From the NCBI RefSeq assembly GCF_026011735.1, contig NZ_BRVN01000007.1, positions 62,001 to 126,000 on the forward strand: DNA of 64,000 bases, in the 5' to 3' direction. Positions 15,296 through 22,614 of this stretch are shown here, in pieces. Source of the DNA: Dietzia sp. NCCP-2495 (GTDB lineage Bacteria; Actinomycetota; Actinomycetes; Mycobacteriales; Mycobacteriaceae). Positions within the stretch are counted from its first letter, which is position 1, and each line of letters begins with the position of its first letter. The notes under the pieces were generated by a model, which searched no databases, was not told where the DNA came from, and was given only the letters and a program-made list of their open reading frames with translations. The translations under genes and the position numbers were made by a program.

Positions 15296-17269
15296 ATGAC
15301 CGCCATCGACCGACTACGCGACGCCTGGCACGCGGCAGGACTGAACTGGACCGACACCAGTGCCAACACCGCGTCCGCACAAGCCCCCGGCCACTCGCCA
15401 GCCGACAAGTCCGTCAGCATCACTCAGATCGACGGCCAAGCACTTATGCACTGCCACGCGGGCGAGGCCACCGAAGATGTCCTCGGGTCCGTCAATCTCA
15501 CCACCGCCGACCTGTTCGACAACCCCCAGGGCGTGACCTATGAGTACGCCGATGGGCGCAAGGTCCACCGGACTCCGAACAAGCGGTTCAGGCAGGCCGG
15601 GAACACCGCCGGAACTGCCCTGTACCGCGTCGAAAACCTGCCCGAGGGTAAAGACCTACAAGTGTTCGTGGTAGAGGGGGAGAAGGACGTTCACGCCCTC
15701 GAATCCATCGGCGCGTACGCCGTCACCTCCGGTGGAGCCAACACCGCCCGCAAGCGCGACTGGTCCCCGCTCCAGGACCGGCACGTCACCATCGTCGCCG
15801 ACGACGACCAGCCCGGACACAAATACGCCGACCAGGTCGCAGCCGAGCTGGAGAACATCGCCGCCAGCATCACCGTCGTGGCAGCCAAGACCGGCAAGGA
15901 TGCGGCGGACCATATCGCCGCCGGCCACACCATCACCGAGTTCCAAAAGATCGAGACCAAGCCCACCGGGCGACGCCTCAAGATCACCTTCGGCCACGAA
16001 GTCAAGACCCGCAAGATTGAATGGCTAATCCCTGATTGGATTCCCCGATCCGCCCTCACCCTCCTTGCAGGACGAGAAGGACTCGGCAAGTCCACCATCG
16101 CCGTCGCCTGGACGGCAGAAGAGACCATCAAAGGCAACTACGTCCTGTACGTCCACACCGAGGACAGTCGGGAACACACAGTCGCTCCCAGGCTCAAGGC
16201 AGCGGGCGCGGACATGTCGAAGGTCATCTTCGTAGACGTGGAAACCGAGACCAGTGATAGCGGCACGATCACCCTGCCCTTGGATAACACCGCCCTGGAA
16301 CAGGTCATCGCCGAATACGGGGTGACGTTCATGGTCCTCGACGCGGCCACCAGCTCCATGTCGTCAGAACTGTCCGGCAAGGACGACCGGCAAGTCCGGC
16401 AGTTCCTCGAACCTCTCGCACAGATGGCGGCACGACAGAAGATGGTCGTCCTCGGGCTGGTCCACTTCGGCAAGCGTGATGGCGCGGACTCCGGCAAGCT
16501 CATCCTCGGTTCAATCGCTTGGTCTCAGGTCGCCCGGTCTGTTCTGTCCGTCGCCCTGGACGAAGACCAGGACCAGTTGGTCATCACCAACACCAAGGGC
16601 AACCTCGCCACCTGCGTCCGCTCCGAAGCCGCCCGCATCGTGTCCCAGACCATCGACACCGAGGACGGCCCCACCGAAGTCGGCAAGGTCAAGTGGTTGG
16701 GAGAAGTAAAGGCTGACGCCCGAGACTTCCTCGCAGGCGACGCCATCGACGGCGACGAACGCACCGAGATCGAGAAGATCATCCTCGACTACCTGGAGAG
16801 CAACGGGGGATCGGCCCCGGCCAAGGAAGTCCTCAAGGCCACCCGCGACGCAGGACTGGACGACAACGCCGTCAAGAAGGCCCGCCGAAAGATGGGTGTC
16901 AAGACCGAGAAGGCCGGCGGCACCGGCGTCGGTTGGGTGTGGACCATCGACAACGCGCCGACCGACGGGGACGTGCCCGAAGAGGCAAAGGTGCCCAAAG
17001 ATTCCAAAGATGCCCATGCACGTGTGAAGGCACCTTTGGCACCTTTGCCGGAATCTTCGGCCCCCGCACCCCGCGACGACGCCCGACGGGATGTTCTCGG
17101 AGCCTTGTCCGCCACGTACGGCATGGACGCCCGAGTCCTCACGCAGTCCGTGTCCCCCCGCTACCGCGACCAGGTGAACGACATCCTCGACCAGTTCGTC
17201 ACCGAAGGCATCGCCACCCTCGACGGAACCAAGTACCAACTCGCCACCGCCCAGGAGACCGCCGCATGA
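15296..17269 (+). CDS. Replication protein: toprim plus RecA/DnaB-like ATPase (primase-helicase)
   Basis: 657 aa, ATG with CAGGAG ribosome site. Residues 20-75 resemble the N-terminal region of phage primases but have no zinc cysteine set. Toprim motifs follow: VEGEKD (126-131) and ADDDQPG (168-174). A RecA-like ATPase has Walker A GREGLGKST (259-267) and Walker B FMVLD (345-349), then a LVHFGKRDGA segment. The C-terminal 200 residues are linker-rich with a winged-helix-like end. It should prime and unwind element DNA, as the Pri/Rep proteins of satellites and small phages do. Stop overlaps the next ATG. Confidence 0.85.
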   Translation: MTAIDRLRDAWHAAGLNWTDTSANTASAQAPGHSPADKSVSITQIDGQALMHCHAGEATEDVLGSVNLTTADLFDNPQGVTYEYADGRKVHRTPNKRFRQAGNTAGTALYRVENLPEGKDLQVFVVEGEKDVHALESIGAYAVTSGGANTARKRDWSPLQDRHVTIVADDDQPGHKYADQVAAELENIAASITVVAAKTGKDAADHIAAGHTITEFQKIETKPTGRRLKITFGHEVKTRKIEWLIPDWIPRSALTLLAGREGLGKSTIAVAWTAEETIKGNYVLYVHTEDSREHTVAPRLKAAGADMSKVIFVDVETETSDSGTITLPLDNTALEQVIAEYGVTFMVLDAATSSMSSELSGKDDRQVRQFLEPLAQMAARQKMVVLGLVHFGKRDGADSGKLILGSIAWSQVARSVLSVALDEDQDQLVITNTKGNLATCVRSEAARIVSQTIDTEDGPTEVGKVKWLGEVKADARDFLAGDAIDGDERTEIEKIILDYLESNGGSAPAKEVLKATRDAGLDDNAVKKARRKMGVKTEKAGGTGVGWVWTIDNAPTDGDVPEEAKVPKDSKDAHARVKAPLAPLPESSAPAPRDDARRDVLGALSATYGMDARVLTQSVSPRYRDQVNDILDQFVTEGIATLDGTKYQLATAQETAA

Positions 17270-17628
17270 CACAGAAGAAACCCCCAAAGCTGACCCTGCT
17301 GAACGCCCGGTCCAGCCGCGTGCAGGACGCCCTCGACACCCTCGTGGACGCCCGCTCACAACGTGCCGCACGACTCATCCGGGCATTGCCCGAGGACGAG
17401 CTGAGACTGCTCCTGTTCGCCGCCGTCACATCTGTCGATCCCAGGTGGCGGTTCCCGGCCCACACGAACACACTGCTACCGGCAGGCACCGTCGACCAGG
17501 AAAAGATGCGCCGCGACATCGCCGCGATCCTCATCAAGAACCCGTACGCGATCACCCCGCACATGCTCGCCTTGTCCGATGCCGTGGCACAGCACGATCC
17601 CAGGCGACAAGACCAGGCCGCAGCATGA
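17266..17628 (+). CDS. Element protein (120 aa), unknown
   Basis: ATGA overlap with the replication gene. Basic N-terminus (KKPPKLTLLNARSSRVQDAL), a helical Leu/Asp-rich middle, and a C-terminal segment of mixed charge. No family recognised. It is followed by another ATGA-overlapping gene, so it belongs to the same operon as the replication protein. Confidence 0.65.
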   Translation: MTQKKPPKLTLLNARSSRVQDALDTLVDARSQRAARLIRALPEDELRLLLFAAVTSVDPRWRFPAHTNTLLPAGTVDQEKMRRDIAAILIKNPYAITPHMLALSDAVAQHDPRRQDQAAA

Positions 17629-18140
17629 GCGCGGCGACTGGACGCGGGGACAAAGATGAACCTCCGCTATATGTCCAGATCGCCCCCGATGTGGCCCGCC
17701 TGGCATCCGAGGGCATCGGCAGGAATCGCATCGCGGACCAGCTCGACGTTGCCCAGTCCACCGTGACCAAGGCAGCGCAGCACGCGGGGATCGACCTCGA
17801 CGCGGCACCAGCAGCAGCTACCGCAGGACGAGCGAGGCAAGCCGAGCACGCCCGCCTGGAGTTGGCAGGACTCGCCCACCAAATCGCGGTGAAGGCCGGG
17901 AACAAGCTTGTGGACGCACTGGACCGGGACGACCTCGACGCCATCCGGCCACTGTCCGTCGCCTTCGGTGTGAGTGCTGACAAGGAGATTGCGCTCGCGC
18001 GACATCTGCCCGCAGGCGACGCCACCACCGGCGACACGCTGCTCGACCGGCTCGCCACCGGGTTCTCCGAGTGGGCCGCGCACGTCGAACAACTAGACCA
18101 CCACCAGACCGCCGACGATGCCCAGGGAGGCACAGCATGA
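17625..18140 (+). CDS. HTH protein, candidate small terminase-like or replication regulator
   Basis: 171 aa. A clear HTH lies near residues 27-55 (LASEGIGRNRIADQLDVAQ, then STVTKAAQHAGI), followed by a long helical region (ARLELAGLAHQIAVKAGNKL), a LSVAFGVSADKEIALARHL segment and an acidic tail. N-terminal HTH, helical oligomerisation core and acidic tail is the usual plan of phage and satellite small terminase subunits, but resolvase-like HTH regulators look similar. The late position fits a packaging-specificity protein. Overlaps both neighbours by 4 nt. Confidence 0.6.
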   Translation: MSAATGRGDKDEPPLYVQIAPDVARLASEGIGRNRIADQLDVAQSTVTKAAQHAGIDLDAAPAAATAGRARQAEHARLELAGLAHQIAVKAGNKLVDALDRDDLDAIRPLSVAFGVSADKEIALARHLPAGDATTGDTLLDRLATGFSEWAAHVEQLDHHQTADDAQGGTA

Positions 18141-18805
18141 CCAAGAAGACCGTCACCGATTACGAAGCCGACATGACCCGGCTGGAGGCCGACATCCGCG
18201 CCACCGCCCACATGGTCACCGGCGACCCCGACCTCACCGACGAGGGCAAGAAGCGCCGCCACCGGGCGTGGTCAAATGAACGACGGTGGGCCGAGCAGTT
18301 CGACGCCACCGCCACCGGCCTGACAACCGCACTGGAATCGGCCCAGGCTAAGGCGGCAGCCGCCCGCGCCACGATGACGACGATGCCCGACGGTGATGCG
18401 GCGCTCGCCCAGGAGATGCGCATGAATCGGCGCATGAAGCGGATTGAGGCCGTCCTCAACGCGGGAGGCACCGGGCCGCTGCTGGACCTGATCGCCACCG
18501 CCGACGACGCCGAGTTGCCGTTCCTGCTGGAACACATCAACGATCATCACGAGTCTGTTGGCGGGGATATCGGTAGTGCAGGTGCGCAGATTGTCGAACA
18601 GGCACTACGTGATCGTTCTCCCGAGTACGCCCAGGCCGCGCACGTGGCCGGTGCCGCGAACAATGCGCTGACCATCGCCCGCGAGAAGATCAACTACCTG
18701 CGGGCACTCATCGAAGATCCTGCGACCCCGCCGCCCGGTGAGTACGCCCTCGCCGGGATGAGTGTTACCGGTGTCGTGCCTGACGTGGCCGGTCTCACCG
18801 CGTAA
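18137..18805 (+). CDS. Element protein with long coiled-coil (222 aa), unknown
   Basis: The N-terminal 120 residues are charged and heptad-like (DYEADMTRLEADIRAT, EGKKRRHRAWSNERRW, EMRMNRRMKRIEAVL), typical of an extended coiled-coil; the rest is Ala/Gly-rich with a hydrophobic end (EYALAGMSVTGVVP). It is the last gene of the element before the hairpins and attR. A structural, scaffold-redirecting or helper-interfering role would fit a satellite, but nothing in the sequence proves it. Confidence 0.6.
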   Translation: MTKKTVTDYEADMTRLEADIRATAHMVTGDPDLTDEGKKRRHRAWSNERRWAEQFDATATGLTTALESAQAKAAAARATMTTMPDGDAALAQEMRMNRRMKRIEAVLNAGGTGPLLDLIATADDAELPFLLEHINDHHESVGGDIGSAGAQIVEQALRDRSPEYAQAAHVAGAANNALTIAREKINYLRALIEDPATPPPGEYALAGMSVTGVVPDVAGLTA

Positions 18806-19107
18806 CCCTGGACCCCCGGCGTGCGGTCTGCTCGCATCACGCCGAATGCCCTGCCACTGCGGTCCCGGTGGCCGGCAGGGCAGCGCCCCCTACGTCATCG
18901 CGACGTGGGGGGCGTCGTGCATTTGTCGAAACCCCGCGCGCGCGATAGTGCTGGAGGTTTCTACCCCGTCCATGTTTTATCCAGCACATTGACGGAAACC
19001 TAGACGAATCCCGGCAGTGCCCGACACATGTTCGTAGGGGCCATAATCCCACGTCGGCAGCCGTAAACGAATCTCATGGAATGACCCCACGGAGAGTGAC
19101 CCGATTA
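18806..19107. other. Non-coding right end of the element with two strong hairpins
   Basis: No credible gene. Hairpin one: TGCCCTGCC (18847-18855) with GGCAGGGCA (18874-18882). Hairpin two: GCCCCCTACGT (18885-18895) with ACGTGGGGGGC (18903-18913). Together they probably end the late operon. Further right, ATCCAGCAC at 18979-18987 is repeated near attL at 12041-12049 and could be an integrase arm site. The imperfect pair AGGTTTC/GGAAACCT lies at about 18954-19002. Confidence 0.6.
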
Positions 19108-19143
19108 CAAGAGGTTAGGGGTTCGAGTCCCTTCGGGCGCACA
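19108..19143 (+). repeat. attR: second copy of the 36-bp tRNA-Arg repeat
   Basis: Carries only the 3' portion of tRNA-Arg (anticodon 3' stem to acceptor), one base different from attL. It cannot fold as a full tRNA, so it is the displaced original 3' end, not a second gene. Confidence 0.92.
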
Positions 19144-19147
19144 GGAA

Positions 19148-19178
19148 GAACGCCCCCGCCGGTTCGGCGGGGGCGTTC
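19148..19178 (+). terminator. Strong hairpin after attR, probably the original tRNA-Arg terminator
   Basis: GAACGCCCCCGCC (19148-19160) pairs perfectly with GGCGGGGGCGTTC (19166-19178), 4 nt after attR. Its spacing from the repeat matches that of the element-borne terminator from attL. Confidence 0.75.
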
Positions 19179-19228
19179 GTCGTTCCTGCTTCGAAGCTCG
19201 GGTCGAGTTCCTACCTCGGGCTGAGTTC

Positions 19229-19688
19229 CTAGCTCGGGTCGAGCACCACCACGGGGATCAGCCGGTCGGTACGGGTCTGATACTTCAGGTACGGCGGGTA
19301 GAGCTCGGCCATCTGCGACCACAGGCGCTCCCGCTCCTCGCCGTCGGCCACCCGCGCGACCGCCGTCATCTTCTCGGCGCCCACCTGTATCCGCACCTCG
19401 GGCTCGGCGGTGAGGTTGTGGAACCAGCCCGGATGGGTCGGGGCGCCGCCCTTGGAGGCGATCACCACGTAGGCGCCGTCGGCCTCGCCGTAGATCAGCG
19501 GCATGGTGAGGATCCGCCCGGTGCGGCGACCGCGGGTGGTCAGCAGCAGCGTCGGAGTGTCCTCCCGTCCGCCCGACGCTGGCGTCGAACAGGCGCGCGC
19601 TCTCGGGGTCCCTGGCGTACTCCTCGAGATGGTCGCGGATCCAGTCCGGGACCTCGGGTTGCGGATCGTTCTGTGGCTGTGTACTCAT
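19229..19688 (-). pseudogene. Ddn-like deazaflavin-dependent nitroreductase family gene, frameshifted
   Basis: Starts MSTQPQNDPQPEVPDWIRDH (ATG at 19688) and ends in a different frame with ASKGGAPTHPGWFHNL, VRIQVGAEKMTAV and YPPYLKYQTRTDRLIPVVVL, all characteristic of F420-dependent Ddn-family proteins. The frame breaks near 19565-19567 at a GGG (minus strand); removing one G restores TEDTPTLLLTTRGRRTGR and a protein of about 152 aa. Either a real recent mutation or a base-calling error in a G run. The gene lies 50 bp outside attR in host DNA. Confidence 0.75.
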
Positions 19689-19819
19689 GGGGTCCAGTGT
19701 GCTCTGATCCACCGGCCGCGTGCGTGAATCACCTCGTCCAGTCGATCTCATTCGCCATGGCGAGCAGTCGCTCCCGCCGCCGCACCCGGTCCCGTTGCCC
19801 CGCCGGTTACCCTGCGTCC

Positions 19820-20818
19820 ATGAGGCTTGCGACGGACGGCGGCGTCGAGGGGCGGCTCCCGTGGTACCTGTGCCGGGCGTCGGGCCGGGTGCCACATGAC
19901 TTCGGCCCGGAGCAGCCGTTCGTGGCGCTGCACCCGATGATCAACTACCGCCCCTACATCGCCGCCTCGCCCGACGTCTTCCCGCCCGGCCACCCCGGCT
20001 ACGACCAGGGCGTGGCGGGTGACCTGCAGATTCCGGCGCCGCTGCGGGAGCGGATCGAGCAGTGGGTCGCCGAGTTCACGGGCAATTTTCTCCACCTCGG
20101 GGACAGGCCGGTCGACCAACCGGTGTGGCGCGACGGGTTCGACGAGATCGCCTGGCTCCGCCGGGGCCACGCGCTCGCGGAGGAGCTGGGCGCGCACTAT
20201 CCGGGCCATGCCGCGTTCTGTTGCGCGGAGGAATACGTGGTGTGCGAACTCGCCGCCGAGCAGCTCAACTATGTGTGCGCGCTGACCGGCCCCCACTATC
20301 GCGAGGACGGCTGGCGGATGCCGGGCAACGAGCCTGACCCGGACCAGCCGGGCGAGCTGAAGCTGATGCCGGAATACGGTGTCGAGTGGGGACTGTGGGA
20401 CGGGTGGCTGCCGTACCACCAGCCGCCGCGGCTGCGCGCCGGTCCCGGTCGGGGAGGCTTCACCACGCCACGCTCCCTGGGCCTGACCTCCGACCTCGAG
20501 GAGCGTCTGCGCAGGTGGAACGAGGACTGGCGCCACGGCTTTCTCGGCTACGGCCCGGCTACGGGGTCGGGCCCGGACGCGGACTCCGGCGCCGCGCTCG
20601 GCCTGCCCGGCTACGGATTCGCCCTGCCGCGCTGGGTCGGCGGGGTCGACCCAGTGGCCTGGTACCGCGAGGGCCACGCGATCGCCGCCCGCCTGGCCGA
20701 GGAACTCCCGGGCGTGCGGGTGCGGCTCAGCGCGGTCCGGTACGTGTGCGCGGGGCGCTTCCGCCACGAGATACCGATTTTCGACGACGACGAGTACTGG
20801 ACTCGACCCGGCGCCTGA
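19820..20818 (+). CDS. Uncharacterised protein with two tandem similar halves
   Basis: 332 aa, ATG at 19820. No family recognised. Residues of about 75-155 and 225-320 share a plan: RERIEQWVAEFTGNFLHLG with LEERLRRWNEDWRHGFLGYG, and AWLRRGHALAEELG with AWYREGHAIAARLAEELPG, so the protein arose by internal duplication. It is rich in Trp, Tyr and Pro, has no signal peptide, and ends acidic (IFDDDEYW). The next gene, a transporter, is 130 bp away and probably separate. Confidence 0.75.
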   Translation: MRLATDGGVEGRLPWYLCRASGRVPHDFGPEQPFVALHPMINYRPYIAASPDVFPPGHPGYDQGVAGDLQIPAPLRERIEQWVAEFTGNFLHLGDRPVDQPVWRDGFDEIAWLRRGHALAEELGAHYPGHAAFCCAEEYVVCELAAEQLNYVCALTGPHYREDGWRMPGNEPDPDQPGELKLMPEYGVEWGLWDGWLPYHQPPRLRAGPGRGGFTTPRSLGLTSDLEERLRRWNEDWRHGFLGYGPATGSGPDADSGAALGLPGYGFALPRWVGGVDPVAWYREGHAIAARLAEELPGVRVRLSAVRYVCAGRFRHEIPIFDDDEYWTRPGA

Positions 20819-20948
20819 CCGGGGACCTCAGGTCCCGGGGACACCACCGGGGGCGTCGGCGTCCCGGACGTCGCCTGCGTCGCCGACGTCCGGGGGTGGG
20901 GCGCGACGTATGACGACGACGAGGCCGTGCGCTTCGTAGTCTCAGCAG

Positions 20949-21869
20949 ATGCCCGGCCCCGCTCGAGACGCCCTCCGCCGCAACGTCGGCCATCTTGCAT
21001 CGGTGGCCCTGGTCGTCATGTGGAGCTCCGGCTTCGTGGGAGCCGAGCTCGGGGTTCGTTCCGGCGGCACCCCGCTACAGCTGTTGAGCTGGCGGTTCAC
21101 GATTCTCGCGGTGATGCTCGTGTCGGTCTGTCTGGTACTGCGTGTCGACCTCACCGACCGGCGGGCGTGGGGCAGGCAGGCGCTCATCGGGCTGCTCAGC
21201 CAGGCTGCGTTCCTGTATCTCGTCTTTGAGGGCGTCAACAACGGCGTCGACGGTGGGCTCGCCGCCCTCATCGCCTCGCTCCAGCCGTTGCTCGTGGCCA
21301 CGGTCGCGGGCCGGATCCTCGGTGAGCGCATCACGCCGGTCATGTGGATCGGCATGGTCCTGGGGCTGGCCGGGGTGGCGGTGGCGGTCTCCGGTGATCT
21401 CGGCAGCGGGTCGGCGCAGTGGTGGGCCTACCTGCTCCCGGCGGTCGGGATGCTCTCGCTGACCACCGGTACGGTGCTCACTCAGAAGCTGCGACCCACC
21501 GAGTCGCTGCTGCAGTCCATCACCATGCAGATGGTGGTCACGGCCCTCGCGCTGCTGGTTGTGTCGGTCGTGGTGGGGCAGGCCGCGGTGCCGGCCCGGC
21601 TCGATTTCTGGCTCGCCGTGCTGTGGCTGGTGTTCTTGTCCACTCTCTGCGGCTACGCCCTCTTCCAGTACGTCACCCGCACGCGCGGGGCGACGGTGTC
21701 GAGCGTGCTTCTCTACCTCACCCCGCCCACGACCATGCTCTGGGTGTGGCTCATGTTCGGCGTGCCGATCACGCTCACGGCCGTGCTGGGGATGACCATC
21801 AGCGCGGTTGGAGTCACCCTGGTTCTGAGATCACGGTCGGCAGCAGCGTCTCACTGGGCTCGTCGGTAG
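20949..21869 (+). CDS. EamA/DMT-superfamily drug/metabolite transporter
   Basis: 306 aa with about ten hydrophobic segments in two halves, the usual EamA plan. Typical pieces: VVMWSSGFVGAELGV at the start, SLQPLLVATVAGRILGE at the end of the first half, YLTPPTTMLWVWLMFG and a GVTLVLRSR end in the second. An inner-membrane exporter or importer of a small metabolite; substrate unknown. Its 3' end overlaps the convergent nrtR gene by 19 bp. Confidence 0.88.
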   Translation: MPGPARDALRRNVGHLASVALVVMWSSGFVGAELGVRSGGTPLQLLSWRFTILAVMLVSVCLVLRVDLTDRRAWGRQALIGLLSQAAFLYLVFEGVNNGVDGGLAALIASLQPLLVATVAGRILGERITPVMWIGMVLGLAGVAVAVSGDLGSGSAQWWAYLLPAVGMLSLTTGTVLTQKLRPTESLLQSITMQMVVTALALLVVSVVVGQAAVPARLDFWLAVLWLVFLSTLCGYALFQYVTRTRGATVSSVLLYLTPPTTMLWVWLMFGVPITLTAVLGMTISAVGVTLVLRSRSAAASHWARR

Positions 21870-22552
21870 AGCGCCGCGGGCCGTCCGCGGAGCGCGGTGG
21901 ACAGGAGCACCTCGCCGTCGTCGTCATATACCGGTTCCACATGCGGCTTCATCCGGCGCGCGAAGTTGTCCTTGTGTAGCTCCTCGCTGAGCACGGCCTC
22001 GTGGACGCGGCGCAGTTGGTGCAGGGTGAACGGCTCGGGCAGGAAGTGGTCGGGGTCCGGGCCGACGCCCGCGTAGCGCTGCCGGATCTCGTACCGCTCA
22101 CGGACGTCGGCGATCGCGGCGGCGACGATGGCGGCGTGGTCGAACAGGAGCTTGTCCACGCCTTCGAGCTGGCCGTCCGCGGTGACCGGGACCAGTTCGC
22201 CCCGGGCCCCGGCGAGGTCGGCCTCGTGCAGTGGCAGGGAGTGTGCGGCGGACACGGCCCAGGTGCGGTCGTCGCGGGCGGGATCATCGAACAGGCGCAG
22301 GAGTCGCGGGCCGGCGGTGACATCTGGCGCGATCCTGACCTTGCTCTCCAGAACCATGTCGGCGGTCTGGGCGACTGTGGTGCGCTCGCGCAGGAACGCC
22401 CCGGGCAGGGCGATGCCGTCCGGGTCGCTGCGGTGCTGGACGAGGATCCGCAGTTCAGGATCGGCTCCGCCGGCGCCGGTCACGGTGAGGATCGCCAGGT
22501 CCACGGCCACGGCGGGTCGGGGATAGGTGCTGAGTGTGGACACGCCTGTCAC
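21851..22552 (-). CDS. nrtR: NrtR-type Nudix-related transcriptional regulator
   Basis: 233 aa, GTG start at 22552. The N-terminal Nudix-like domain has a degraded Nudix box (GAFLRERTTVAQTADMVLES), so it probably binds rather than cleaves ADP-ribose. The C-terminal part, with PFTLHQLRRVHEAVLSE, FARRMKPHVEPV and a GRPAALYR end, is the winged-helix of NrtR. NrtR represses NAD metabolism genes and is released by ADP-ribose. Two dyads of the NrtR type lie directly in front of its start and before the divergent ADP-ribosylglycohydrolase gene, so it likely controls both and itself. Confidence 0.88.
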   Translation of the reverse strand: MTGVSTLSTYPRPAVAVDLAILTVTGAGGADPELRILVQHRSDPDGIALPGAFLRERTTVAQTADMVLESKVRIAPDVTAGPRLLRLFDDPARDDRTWAVSAAHSLPLHEADLAGARGELVPVTADGQLEGVDKLLFDHAAIVAAAIADVRERYEIRQRYAGVGPDPDHFLPEPFTLHQLRRVHEAVLSEELHKDNFARRMKPHVEPVYDDDGEVLLSTALRGRPAALYRRAQ

Positions 22553-22575
22553 ATTAGCGCGGATTTAGTGCTAAT
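22553..22575. promoter_or_regulatory. NrtR operator 1
   Basis: ATTAGC-N11-GCTAAT, a perfect 6-bp dyad; the spacer edges extend the symmetry to ATTAGCGC/GTGCTAAT. It starts one base before the nrtR start codon. Confidence 0.8.
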
Positions 22576-22576
22576 G

Positions 22577-22599
22577 TTTAGCGCGCATGGAGTGCTAAA
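22577..22599. promoter_or_regulatory. NrtR operator 2
   Basis: TTTAGC-N11-GCTAAA, the same dyad in tandem, 24 bp centre to centre from operator 1, so both are on nearly the same face two to three helical turns apart. It ends 15 bp before the ADP-ribosylglycohydrolase start. Confidence 0.8.
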
Positions 22600-22614
22600 G
22601 AATGGAGTGGAGCA

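Larger units (their letters stand above)
11933..19143. mobile_element. 7.2-kb integrative element in tRNA-Arg(ACG), phage-satellite-like
   Basis: Bounded by 36-bp att repeats; one unit from repeat to repeat is 7175 bp. The left arm reads leftward (integrase, XRE repressor); everything else reads rightward from a divergent control region: excisionase-like protein, four very small ATGA-coupled genes, a second HTH protein, a toprim/RecA-like replication protein and three late genes. No capsid, portal, tail, lysis or conjugation gene is present. Integrase-repressor/divergent AlpA/primase order is that of phage-inducible chromosomal islands. A decayed prophage or an integrated plasmid is the alternative; the fully overlapping, intact reading frames argue against decay. 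Confidence 0.88.

Noticed and set aside
19108-19143. Possible second tRNA-Arg gene at the right end of the element
   Set aside because: Only the 3' part is present (no D-arm or 5' acceptor); it is the attR repeat.
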